From: an uncultured Rhodopila sp.
GTDB taxonomy: Bacteria > Pseudomonadota > Alphaproteobacteria > Acetobacterales > Acetobacteraceae
DNA: 46,808 nt
Direction: 5' to 3'
NCBI GenBank assembly: GCA_903851415.1
Contig: CAINOE010000180.1
Location: 1 to 46,808 of the forward strand
In this document: one piece after another, positions 24,477 to 32,000 of the stretch
How positions within the stretch are numbered: position 1 is the stretch's first letter
How the letters are laid out: each line of letters begins with the position of its first letter
The notes under the pieces: generated by a model
Seen by the model: only the letters and a program-made list of their open reading frames with translations
Told to the model about the DNA's origin: nothing
Database searches by the model: none
Made by a program: the position numbers and the translations under genes

Positions 24477-25694
24477 ATGGAACGTCCGATGGGAAATGCG
24501 CGCAACGGCATCAGCCGGCGCGGCGTGATGGCTGTGGTCGCGGCTGCTGCGATGACGCCGCGTGGCGCCCGCGCCGATGGTGTGGTGCGCATCGGTTATA
24601 TCCGGTCGCTGATCCGCCGCCCGGTGATCTCGCTGCTGGACCAGCCGGGGCCGGATGCCGGTCTGGCGGGTGCCAGGCTGGCGATGGAAGACAACAACAC
24701 GACAGGCAGCGCACTTGGTCAGAGCTTTGAGCTGGTCGATGTGCCGGTGCGCAAGGGCGCCAACCTGCAGGCGGCGCTTGACGGTTTGGCGGGGCAGGAC
24801 GTGCGGCTGGTGATGACCGACCTGGACGCCGACGGTGTGCTGCTGCTGGCGGACGCGGCTCGGACGCGCGGAATGACGGTGTTCAACCTGGCGGCGCCGG
24901 ACGACTCGTTGCGGCAGCAGGATTGCCGCGCCGATGTGATCCATGTCGCGCCGTCTCGCAGCATGCTGGCTGACGCGGTGGCGCAATATCTGGTGTGGAA
25001 AAAGTGGACGCGCTGGCTGCTGGTCTATGGTTCCTACCCGTCCGACAACCTGCTCGCCGATGCCTTCCGCCGATCGGCCAAACGGTTCGGGGCGAAGATC
25101 GTGCAGGAGAAGGTGAGCGAGGATACCGGGGGTTCGCGGCAGAGCGATTCGGGGGTGGTGCAGGAGCAGCAGCAGATCCCGGTGCTGACTCAGGGCGCTC
25201 CCGACTACGACGTGCTGGTCGCCGCGGATGAGAACCAGGTTTTCGCCGGCTATCTGCCGTATCGCACCTGGGACGCGCGCCCGGTCGCGGGTTCGGCGGG
25301 GCTGGAGCCGGTGACGTGGGATGCCAGCAGCGAGTCCTGGGGCGGGACTCAGTTGCAGAACCGTTTCGTGCGCTTGTTCAACCGGCGAATGATGCCGCTG
25401 GATATGCAAGCCTGGACGGGCGCGCGGATGATCGGCGAGGCGGCCACCCACACCGGCAGCAACGATGCCGGCAAGCTGATCGGCTACATGAAAGGCCCGG
25501 AGTTCGGGATCGCGGCTTACAAAGGGCAGTTGCTGACGTTGCGCGATTGGGATCTGCAACTGCGCCAGCCGATTTTGCTGTCGGACGGAAGGACGGTCGT
25601 TTCCATATCTCCGCAGCCCGGATTTCTCCACCAATCAAACGAGCTCGATACACTCGGCATCGATCGGCCGGAGACGAAATGCAAGATGCAATGA
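24477..25694 (+). CDS. PQQ-associated ABC substrate-binding protein
   Basis: A 405-residue periplasmic binding protein of the type I (Leu/Ile/Val-like) fold that accompanies PQQ alcohol dehydrogenase systems. The N-terminus has a twin-arginine-like signal (SRRGVMAVVAAAAM) with cleavage near ARADG. The mature chain begins VVRIGYIRSLIRRPVI. ATG at 24477 is used; ATG at 24489 is an alternative. It opens the set binding protein, beta-propeller, ATPase, permease found next to exa/ped genes in other bacteria. The ligand is unknown; alcohol-related compounds or cofactor are possibilities. Confidence 0.82.
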   Translation: MERPMGNARNGISRRGVMAVVAAAAMTPRGARADGVVRIGYIRSLIRRPVISLLDQPGPDAGLAGARLAMEDNNTTGSALGQSFELVDVPVRKGANLQAALDGLAGQDVRLVMTDLDADGVLLLADAARTRGMTVFNLAAPDDSLRQQDCRADVIHVAPSRSMLADAVAQYLVWKKWTRWLLVYGSYPSDNLLADAFRRSAKRFGAKIVQEKVSEDTGGSRQSDSGVVQEQQQIPVLTQGAPDYDVLVAADENQVFAGYLPYRTWDARPVAGSAGLEPVTWDASSESWGGTQLQNRFVRLFNRRMMPLDMQAWTGARMIGEAATHTGSNDAGKLIGYMKGPEFGIAAYKGQLLTLRDWDLQLRQPILLSDGRTVVSISPQPGFLHQSNELDTLGIDRPETKCKMQ

Positions 25695-25756
25695 ATGATT
25701 TGAGGCAGGGCCCGTTGTTCCCCGTGGTGGCCGGGGAGACGGCGGCCCGTTCGATT

Positions 25757-25848
25757 GTGTCATGGCCGGGCTTGTCCCGGCCATCCACGACTTTGCTGAC
25801 CCAAACACCGCAAGTCGTGGATGGCCTGACCAAGTCCGGCCATGACAC
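25757..25848. repeat. Dispersed palindromic repeat, full copy
   Basis: A 92-bp imperfect inverted repeat running from gtgtcatggccgggcttgtc to ccaagtccggccatgacac. Arms ccatccacgactt and aagtcgtggatgg pair around ctgacccaaacaccgc-type loop sequence. Related copies occur at 31817, 35224 and 38541, with a half copy at 115. It lies between two genes of the PQQ ABC set and may form a strong RNA hairpin that lowers downstream expression. Confidence 0.85.
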
Positions 25849-25969
25849 CGGGGCAACGCCAGGGCTGCCGGCCGTTGCGTTAGCGCCGAGGGGGACACCC
25901 CGGGCCACGACGGGAGAGGGTGTGCCGCGCTCCAGCGACACCACACCCGCTAACCGCTTCGCAGCCACC

Positions 25970-26929
25970 ATGGTGACGACAGTGATCCTCGCCGCTCTCG
26001 TCCTCCCGATCCCCGCGCACGCCCTGACCGCCTATGTCAGCAACGAACGCGACAATACCATCAGCGTCGTCGATCTCGATGAGATGAAGACGATCAAAAC
26101 GATCGATGTCGGCCAGCGCCCGCGTGGCATCACGCTGACCGCGGACGGAAAATCCATCCTGGTCTGCGCAAGCGACGACGACACCATCCAGATCATTGAC
26201 CGTGCCACGTTGCAGATCACCGGCGAACTTCCTTCCGGAGCCGATCCGGAAACGTTTGCGTTGGGTCCGGGTGGCGACAGGCTGTTCGTTTCAAACGAAA
26301 ACGATCAGTTGGTGACCGTGATCGACCTGCCGTCGCGCAAGGTGGTAGCGAAAATTCCGACCGGCGTCGAACCCGAAGGCATGGCGGTCAGCCCGGATGG
26401 CAGGACGATCGTCAATACCTCCGAAACCACCAACATGGCGCATTTCATCGATTACGAGACGCGCAAGGTCGTGGCGACGGTGCTGGTCGATCCCCGCCCG
26501 CGCATCGCCCAGTTCAAGCATGACGGGTCGGAGCTGTGGGTGTCCTCGGAACTCGGCGGGACAGTCAGCGTGATCGATCCGGTGGCCCATGCGGTGAAGT
26601 ATAAGATCCATTTCGACGTCCAGGGCCTGCGCGACAAGGCGATCCAGCCGGTGGGGATTCGCTTCACCAAAGACGACAGCACGGCTTTCGTGGCACTCGG
26701 CCCGGCCAACCGCGTGGCGGTGATCGATGCCAAGACCGGAACGGTGGAGAAATACCTGCTGGTGGGCCAGCGCGTCTGGCAGATGGCGTTCACGCCGGAT
26801 GAGAAATACCTGCTGACCACCAACGGGCTATCCAACGATATTTCGGTCATCGATGTGGCCTCGCTGAAGGTGGTGAAATCCATCCCGGTTGGACGCCTGC
26901 CCTGGGGTGTGGTGGTCTCACCGCAATGA
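25970..26929 (+). CDS. PQQ-associated YVTN beta-propeller protein
   Basis: A 319-residue periplasmic protein: signal peptide MVTTVILAALVLPIPAHA, then seven-bladed YVTN-type propeller repeats (AYVSNERDNTISVVDL, LFVSNENDQLVTVIDL, AFVALGPANRVAVIDA and others). Proteins of this sort accompany the PQQ-dependent alcohol ABC system. ATG at 25970 is chosen because it begins the signal peptide, although no clear ribosome site precedes it. The frame is open further upstream but that part is translated palindromic repeat. Its stop overlaps the ATPase start as ATGA. It may dock the binding protein or dehydrogenase. Confidence 0.8.
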   Translation: MVTTVILAALVLPIPAHALTAYVSNERDNTISVVDLDEMKTIKTIDVGQRPRGITLTADGKSILVCASDDDTIQIIDRATLQITGELPSGADPETFALGPGGDRLFVSNENDQLVTVIDLPSRKVVAKIPTGVEPEGMAVSPDGRTIVNTSETTNMAHFIDYETRKVVATVLVDPRPRIAQFKHDGSELWVSSELGGTVSVIDPVAHAVKYKIHFDVQGLRDKAIQPVGIRFTKDDSTAFVALGPANRVAVIDAKTGTVEKYLLVGQRVWQMAFTPDEKYLLTTNGLSNDISVIDVASLKVVKSIPVGRLPWGVVVSPQ

Positions 26930-27708
26930 ACATCATGTCCGCCGAAACGCACGTTGCCGCTTTTCCGCCCGCGCTGTCGGTCGAGGGAGTCAGTCACGCC
27001 TACGGCCAGCGCCGGGTGCTGGAGAAGGTTTCCCTGACCGTTCCGCAGGGCCGGTTTACCGCCGTGCTCGGCCTGAACGGCGCGGGCAAGACGACGCTGC
27101 TGTCGTTGATCACCCGGCTGTTCGATACGCAGAGCGGCAGCATCAGTGTGCTCGGCCATCGGATCGACCGCGAGCCGGGGGAGGCGTTGCGGCGGCTGGG
27201 CGTGGTGTTCCAGGCGCGCACGCTGGACCTTGACTTGTCAGTATTGGACAACCTGCTGTTCCACGCGGCGCTGCACGGCATCGGCGGCCGCGAGGCGCGC
27301 AGGCGTGCCATGGCGGCGCTGGTCGATGTCGGCATGGCGGAGCGGGCGAAGGACAAGGCACGCAATCTGTCGGGCGGCCAGATGCGGCGGGTGGAGATCG
27401 CCCGATCGTTGCTGCATGGGCCGAACCTTCTTGTGCTGGACGAACCGACGGTCGGGCTGGATATCGCGTCGAAGCAGGCGATCGTTACGCATGTCCGCAG
27501 CCTCGTGCGGGAACGTGGCGTTGGCGTGCTATGGACGACCCATCTGTTCGACGAGATCGAGCCGTCGGACCAGATCCTGGTGCTGCATTTGGGCAAAGCG
27601 CTCGCCCGCGGTGTCGCCGGCGATGTCGTCGCGGGTTCCGGCAAGGACAGCCTGCGCGCGGCTTTCGCTTCGCTGACGGAATCAACCGGACGGGGTGACG
27701 TGGCATGA
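26926..27708 (+). CDS. ABC transporter ATPase, PQQ-associated
   Basis: A 260-residue ATP-binding subunit. Walker A is GLNGAGKTTL, the signature LSGGQMRR is canonical, and Walker B with the following glutamate is LLVLDEPTVGLD; the H-loop histidine is in TTHLFDE. It resembles the ATPase of ABC-2-type exporters in PQQ alcohol dehydrogenase loci. ATG at 26926 overlaps the beta-propeller stop; an internal ATG three codons on is possible. It pairs with the permease that follows. Confidence 0.9.
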   Translation: MNIMSAETHVAAFPPALSVEGVSHAYGQRRVLEKVSLTVPQGRFTAVLGLNGAGKTTLLSLITRLFDTQSGSISVLGHRIDREPGEALRRLGVVFQARTLDLDLSVLDNLLFHAALHGIGGREARRRAMAALVDVGMAERAKDKARNLSGGQMRRVEIARSLLHGPNLLVLDEPTVGLDIASKQAIVTHVRSLVRERGVGVLWTTHLFDEIEPSDQILVLHLGKALARGVAGDVVAGSGKDSLRAAFASLTESTGRGDVA

Positions 27709-27757
27709 CCCCCCATTCGTCATGGACTGCGTCAATCTCCCTGAAGTCCGGCCGAAC

Positions 27758-28603
27758 ATGAGTGACCTCACCCTGGACGCCCCGGCGCGCGGCTTTACCC
27801 TCGGCCAGTACCTGATCTGCCTGCGTGGCATCATGTGGCGCGAGGCGCTGCGCTTCGTGCACCAACGGGAACGTTTCGTCTCCGCCCTGGTGCGGCCGCT
27901 GGTCTGGCTGTTCATCTTCGCCGCCGGTTTCCGCCAGATCCTCGGCGTGTCGATCATCCCGCCTTACGAGACCTACGTCCTGTACGAGGTCTACGTCACC
28001 CCCGGCCTGATCGCGATGATCCAGCTTTTCAACGGCATGCAGTCCTCCTTGTCGATGGTCTACGACCGCGAGATGGGCAACATGCGCATGCTGCTGGTCA
28101 GCCCGTTCCCGCGCTGGTTCCTGCTGGTGTCCAAGCTGCTGGCCAGCACCACGGTCTCCATCCTTCAGGTCGCCGCCTTCATGCTTGTCGCCTGGCTGTG
28201 GGGTGTCGATCTGCCGCCCTGGTCGTTCCTGACCGCGCTGCCGGCGCTGGTGCTGTGCGGGCTGATGCTGGGCGCGCTGGGGATGCTGCTGTCGTCGCTG
28301 ATCAAGCAACTCGAAAACTTCGCTGGCGTGATGAACTTCGTCATCTTCCCGATGTTTTTCGCCTCTTCGGCGCTGTATCCGCTGTGGCTGGTGCAGCAAT
28401 CCAGCCCGGTCGTTTATTTCATCTGCCGCCTCAACCCGTTCACCTATGCGGTCGAGCTGATCCGATTCAGCTTATACGGCAAATTAGATATCCTTTCGCT
28501 CGCCGTTGTTGCCTCGGTCACCACGGTGTTTACCATCGGCGCCATCCTGGCCTACGACCCGGCGCGCGGGTTGATGGTGCGGCGCGGAGGAGGACCGACA
28601 TGA
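27758..28603 (+). CDS. ABC-2 type permease, PedC-like
   Basis: A 281-residue inner-membrane protein with about six helices and the ABC-2 permease pattern (FVSALVRPLVWLFIFAAGF near the N-terminus, MNFVIFPMFFASSALYPLW later). It matches the permease of the PQQ-associated alcohol ABC system, called PedC in Pseudomonas. The frame is open from GTG 27695 and ATG 27722, but ATG at 27758 (MSDLTLDAPARG) gives the usual N-terminus; none has a strong ribosome site. The 3' end overlaps the next gene as ATGA. ABC-2 architecture points to export rather than import, which fits poorly with a binding protein and leaves the direction open. Confidence 0.85.
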   Translation: MSDLTLDAPARGFTLGQYLICLRGIMWREALRFVHQRERFVSALVRPLVWLFIFAAGFRQILGVSIIPPYETYVLYEVYVTPGLIAMIQLFNGMQSSLSMVYDREMGNMRMLLVSPFPRWFLLVSKLLASTTVSILQVAAFMLVAWLWGVDLPPWSFLTALPALVLCGLMLGALGMLLSSLIKQLENFAGVMNFVIFPMFFASSALYPLWLVQQSSPVVYFICRLNPFTYAVELIRFSLYGKLDILSLAVVASVTTVFTIGAILAYDPARGLMVRRGGGPT

Positions 28604-29589
28604 TGAATCTGTCCCGGCGGGCGCTGCTTGCAGCAACCGCGGCGTTGGCCGCGCCGGCTGCCCGTGCGGAGCCGGACCTGTCGCCGTTGCGCCTGGGCAC
28701 ATTGCAATTCGGCACGGTGCAGTGGGTGGCCGACGTGATTCGGCGCCACGATCTCGATACGAAGCACGGCTTCGCATTGCGCGGCTCGATGCTTGCCAAT
28801 ACGGACGCAGGGCGGGTGTCGCTCATGGCGGGCGCCAGCGACGTCATCCTGTCCGACTGGCCGTTCGTCGCGGTGCAGCGCGCCGCCGGAACGAAGCTGT
28901 CCTTTGCGCCGTTCTCCAGCGCAACCGGTGGAATTATGACTCCGCAGGGTTCGCCGATACAGCGCCTGGCCGATATGAAAGGCCGCAAGCTGGGGGTGGC
29001 CGGCGGTCCGGCGGATAAATCCTGGCTGCTGGTGCAGGCTGCCGCCCGCGGACAGGGCATCGATCTCGCTGCCGAGGCCAGGCCGGTTTTCGGCGCACCG
29101 CCGCTGCTCGGCGCCAAACTGCAGCAGGGCGAGCTCGACGCTGTCCTGACCTTCTGGAATTTTGCCGCCAGGTTGGAGGCGGCCGGATTCCGTCAGGCCG
29201 TTTCGGTTGCGGATTGCGCCAAGGCCCTGGACATCTCGCCGCGGATCAGCATGGTCGGGTTCGTGTTCCGGGAAGACTGGGCGAACGCCAACCGTCCCGC
29301 GATCGACGGTTTCCTGGCGGCAGTGGATGATGCCCAAGGGCTGCTGGCCGCATCTGACGCCGAGTGGACCGCTGTGCGTCCGCTGATGGACGCCGACAGC
29401 GACGCGCTGTTCGTTCGCCTGCGAGACCGGTATCTCGCCGGCGTGCCGCGGGCGGATGCCGCGGAGCAGGCAAGCGGTGCAGCCCGCCTGCTTGCCGTCC
29501 TGCACGAAACCGGCGGGTCACAGGCCACGGGCGGCATCGAGACGCTGCCGCCGGGAGTCTTCTGGCCGGTCAAAGATGGGCCGAGCTGA
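28600..29589 (+). CDS. SsuA/TauA-like substrate-binding protein
   Basis: A 329-residue periplasmic binding protein of the nitrate/sulfonate/taurine class. A twin-arginine-like signal (NLSRRALLAATAALAAPAARA) precedes a type II fold with MAGASDVILSDWPF and MKGRKLGVAGGPADKSW. ATG at 28600 follows ggaggagga and overlaps the permease stop; a second ATG is adjacent. With the next two genes it forms a second ABC transporter in the same transcript. The ligand is unknown. Sulfonate transport is possible from family, but location in a PQQ locus makes a substrate or metal-related role equally plausible. Confidence 0.8.
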   Translation: MMNLSRRALLAATAALAAPAARAEPDLSPLRLGTLQFGTVQWVADVIRRHDLDTKHGFALRGSMLANTDAGRVSLMAGASDVILSDWPFVAVQRAAGTKLSFAPFSSATGGIMTPQGSPIQRLADMKGRKLGVAGGPADKSWLLVQAAARGQGIDLAAEARPVFGAPPLLGAKLQQGELDAVLTFWNFAARLEAAGFRQAVSVADCAKALDISPRISMVGFVFREDWANANRPAIDGFLAAVDDAQGLLAASDAEWTAVRPLMDADSDALFVRLRDRYLAGVPRADAAEQASGAARLLAVLHETGGSQATGGIETLPPGVFWPVKDGPS

Positions 29590-30352
29590 CGCCGCGGCGC
29601 GGTTCACAGCGCCTCGCGACCGCCTGCTGTCCCTGCTGGGTTTCGTCGCCATCTGGTGGTTCGGCTCGTACCTGTCGGCGAACCCGACGATGCTTCCGGG
29701 CCCGCAACGCGTCGCCCTGTTCGCGTGGCATGAATGCCTGAGCGGCGCCCTGCCGGCGGCGTTCGCCGCGACACTGGCGCGCGTGGTCGTCGCCTTCATC
29801 CTCGCCATGCTCGGCGGCGGCGCCCTCGGCTATATCACCGGCCGATCGGCCAGGGTCAATGCATGGGTGGATCCGTGGGTGGTGATCGGCCTCAACCTCC
29901 CCGTCCTCGTCGTCATCGTTCTCGCCTACATCTGGATCGGCCTCAACGATGCCGCCGCGATCCTGGCCGTTGTATTGGCGAAAGCCCCGACAGTTGTGGT
30001 GACAGTGCGGGAGGGCGCGCGGGCGCTCGATCCCGGCCTTGCCGAAATGGCGCAGGCGTTCCACTTGCCGCAATGGCGGCGCCTGCGCCATGTGGTGCTG
30101 CCGCAATTGCTGCCCTACATCGCCGCCGCCGGGCGCAGCGGCTTGTCCATCACCTGGAAAATCGTATTGCTGGTTGAACTGCTCGGCCGCCCGAGCGGGG
30201 TTGGTTACGTGTTGAATTTGTTCTTCCAGAATTTCAACGTCACCGGGATCCTGGCCTACGGTCTGGCGTTCGCCGGGCTGATGCTGGTGTTCGAGGCCGC
30301 GGTGCTGCAACCGCTCGAGCGGCGCGCGACGGCGTGGCGGTCGAATGCTTGA
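29576..30352 (+). CDS. SsuC-like ABC permease
   Basis: A 258-residue membrane protein with about six helices of the binding-protein-dependent permease family. The cytoplasmic EAA-type loop is visible as ALDPGLAEMAQAFHLPQWRRL followed by VVLPQLLPYIAAAGRSGLS. ATG at 29576 overlaps the binding-protein gene by 14 bases, and its own 3' end overlaps the ATPase gene by eight. It is a typical importer permease of the SsuC/TauC/NrtB class. Confidence 0.88.
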   Translation: MGRADAAARFTAPRDRLLSLLGFVAIWWFGSYLSANPTMLPGPQRVALFAWHECLSGALPAAFAATLARVVVAFILAMLGGGALGYITGRSARVNAWVDPWVVIGLNLPVLVVIVLAYIWIGLNDAAAILAVVLAKAPTVVVTVREGARALDPGLAEMAQAFHLPQWRRLRHVVLPQLLPYIAAAGRSGLSITWKIVLLVELLGRPSGVGYVLNLFFQNFNVTGILAYGLAFAGLMLVFEAAVLQPLERRATAWRSNA

Positions 30353-31088
30353 GGTTCGCATCGATCGCAAGGCGTACGTGTCGGAGGCCGGCACCGAACG
30401 GACTGTTCTGTCCGATGTGTGCTTCTCGGTTGCGCCGGGCGAGGTCGTCGGTCTGCTCGGCCCGTCGGGCGCCGGCAAAAGCACGATGCTACGGATATTG
30501 CTGGGGCTGGACACCGATTACGAAGGTCACGTGCGGCATGGTTACCGGCGGGTGGGCGTGGTGTTTCAGGAGCCCCGGCTGCTGCCCTGGATGACCGTGG
30601 AGGAAAACATCCGGTTGGTCGTAACGGACGGGATGAAGCCTCCCGACATCGGTTTTCTGCTGGAATCGGTGCAGCTTCGCCACGCCGCCGCGTTGCGGCC
30701 GCGGCAGCTTTCGCTCGGCATGGCCCGCCGGGTTGCTCTGGCGCGGGCGCTGGCGATTTCACCCGAACTGCTGGTGCTGGACGAGCCGTTCGCGTCGTTG
30801 GATGCCCGGCTTGGCGGGGCTCTGGCGGAAAGCGTGGCGCGGTGGGCGCGCTCGACCGGCGCGGCGGTGATTGTCGCGACGCATGATCTCGCGCAGGCGA
30901 TGGAGCGGGTTTCGCGCCTGCTGATCCTTTCGGGAATCCCCGCCAGACTCTGCGCCGATCGGCCCGTCCAGGCGGCGGGCGACGGGGTGCTGTACGCGAA
31001 GTTGTTGGCGGAGTTTGCGTTTCTCCGGGCCGGCAAGCCGGGTCATGCGGAGGTGCAGCAATTGCCCTCGGCGCAGGCCTCGGGTTAG
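30345..31088 (+). CDS. SsuB-like ABC ATPase with altered signature
   Basis: A 247-residue ATPase partner of the preceding permease. Walker A is GPSGAGKSTM, the Q-loop is VFQEPRLLPW, Walker B is LLVLDEPFASLD and the H-loop is ATHDLAQAM. The C-loop reads LSLGMARR instead of the canonical LSGGQ-type sequence, keeping the serine and second glycine. ATG at 30345 overlaps the permease stop by eight bases. It ends the run of overlapping transporter genes. Confidence 0.87.
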   Translation: MLEVRIDRKAYVSEAGTERTVLSDVCFSVAPGEVVGLLGPSGAGKSTMLRILLGLDTDYEGHVRHGYRRVGVVFQEPRLLPWMTVEENIRLVVTDGMKPPDIGFLLESVQLRHAAALRPRQLSLGMARRVALARALAISPELLVLDEPFASLDARLGGALAESVARWARSTGAAVIVATHDLAQAMERVSRLLILSGIPARLCADRPVQAAGDGVLYAKLLAEFAFLRAGKPGHAEVQQLPSAQASG

Positions 31089-31121
31089 TATCCGCACAAC
31101 AGACCCGGGGAGGGAAGTGCG

Positions 31122-31466
31122 ATGCCGTTCCGGCGTCTGGCCTGGTTGCCGTTGACGATTGCCATCAGCCTTCCGGCTGCGGCGGCGGATCGTTTCTTTA
31201 TGTATAATCTGACCGACTCGACGACGTTTTCCGGTGTCTATCTGGCGCCTGCCGGAAGCGGGCATTGGGGAAGCAACCAGGCGCTCAACGACAAGGACAA
31301 GGCAATCGACCCATCGGAGCGATTGCCGATCACGGACGTCAGCCGGGGGTTGTTCGACGTCAAGCTGGTGGACGAAAAAGGCCGGGTCTGCATCGCGCAT
31401 CGCATCGACCTGACCAAGGACACCACGTTTGAAATCCACGACAGCGATCTGGCGGACTGCCACTGA
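31122..31466 (+). CDS. Small periplasmic protein
   Basis: A 114-residue protein with a signal peptide (MPFRRLAWLPLTIAISLPAA, cleavage near AAA/DR). The mature part starts FFMYNLTDSTTFSGVYLAP and ends DTTFEIHDSDLADCH, with two cysteines that could form a disulfide. It starts 34 bases after the ABC ATPase with gggaggg upstream, so it probably belongs to the same transcript. I recognise similar small secreted proteins only as hypothetical. A binding or chaperone role in the alcohol oxidation locus is speculation. Confidence 0.7.
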   Translation: MPFRRLAWLPLTIAISLPAAAADRFFMYNLTDSTTFSGVYLAPAGSGHWGSNQALNDKDKAIDPSERLPITDVSRGLFDVKLVDEKGRVCIAHRIDLTKDTTFEIHDSDLADCH

Positions 31467-31492
31467 AACAGCTTCAACCATGGGAGACAAAC

Positions 31493-31798
31493 ATGATCGT
31501 ATCGGTAATTTACCAGCTTCAGCCGGGGCAAAAGCTTGATATCGATTACTACCTGAAGACACATATCCCGCTTGTCCAGGATCGGTGGGGCCCGCTCGGC
31601 CTGAAGGGCGTGCAGGTTCTGAACGGAACGGGTTCACCGGCGGGTCCGGCGCCGGCCATATTGATCACGTTGTTGGATTTTGAATCCCTCCAGGCGTTCC
31701 AGAACGCCGTGGAAACGCACGGCGCGGAGGTTATGGGCGACGTGGCGAAATTCACCGATACGAAGCCTTCGATTCAGTTCAACGACAGGCTGGTCTGA
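31493..31798 (+). CDS. EthD-domain protein
   Basis: A 101-residue cytosolic protein of the EthD family (dimeric alpha/beta barrel). The family pattern FYLKTHIPL-like segment is present as DYYLKTHIPLVQDRWGP near residues 21-38. EthD itself was found beside an ethyl tert-butyl ether cytochrome P450 system, and members commonly help small-molecule degradation without a defined catalytic site. It lies 26 bases after the small periplasmic gene with a gggag ribosome site. Role here is inferred as accessory to alcohol catabolism. Confidence 0.8.
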   Translation: MIVSVIYQLQPGQKLDIDYYLKTHIPLVQDRWGPLGLKGVQVLNGTGSPAGPAPAILITLLDFESLQAFQNAVETHGAEVMGDVAKFTDTKPSIQFNDRLV

Positions 31799-31816
31799 TC
31801 AAAGGACTGGTCCTTC

Positions 31817-31849
31817 GTGTCATGGCCGGAGTTGGTTCGGCCATGACAT
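31817..31849. repeat. Palindromic repeat, short copy
   Basis: gtcatggccg (31819-31828) and cggccatgac (31839-31848) form a perfect 10-bp stem. It matches the outer arms of the repeat at 25757-25848 with the inner part missing. It lies 18 bases after the EthD stop and could act as a transcript-end hairpin. Confidence 0.8.
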
Positions 31850-32000
31850 GGAGGCAAGCTCCGTGCCGGCAACCCGCCCGCCCTCCAACTTATCGTTCTT
31901 ATAACCCACTTTGATCACCCCGAACGCTTGCGGTCAGGCAGATAATCTGCGGAATTGTTGCTGCTTCCTGCCGCCAAAACAAAATCTTCGGGGTACGTCG

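Noticed and set aside
24168..25634. 488-residue minus-strand frame
   Set aside because: Shadow of the DUF779 and binding-protein genes.
25682..25969. N-terminal extension of the beta-propeller protein
   Set aside because: It is translated palindromic repeat and precedes a clean signal peptide starting at 25970.
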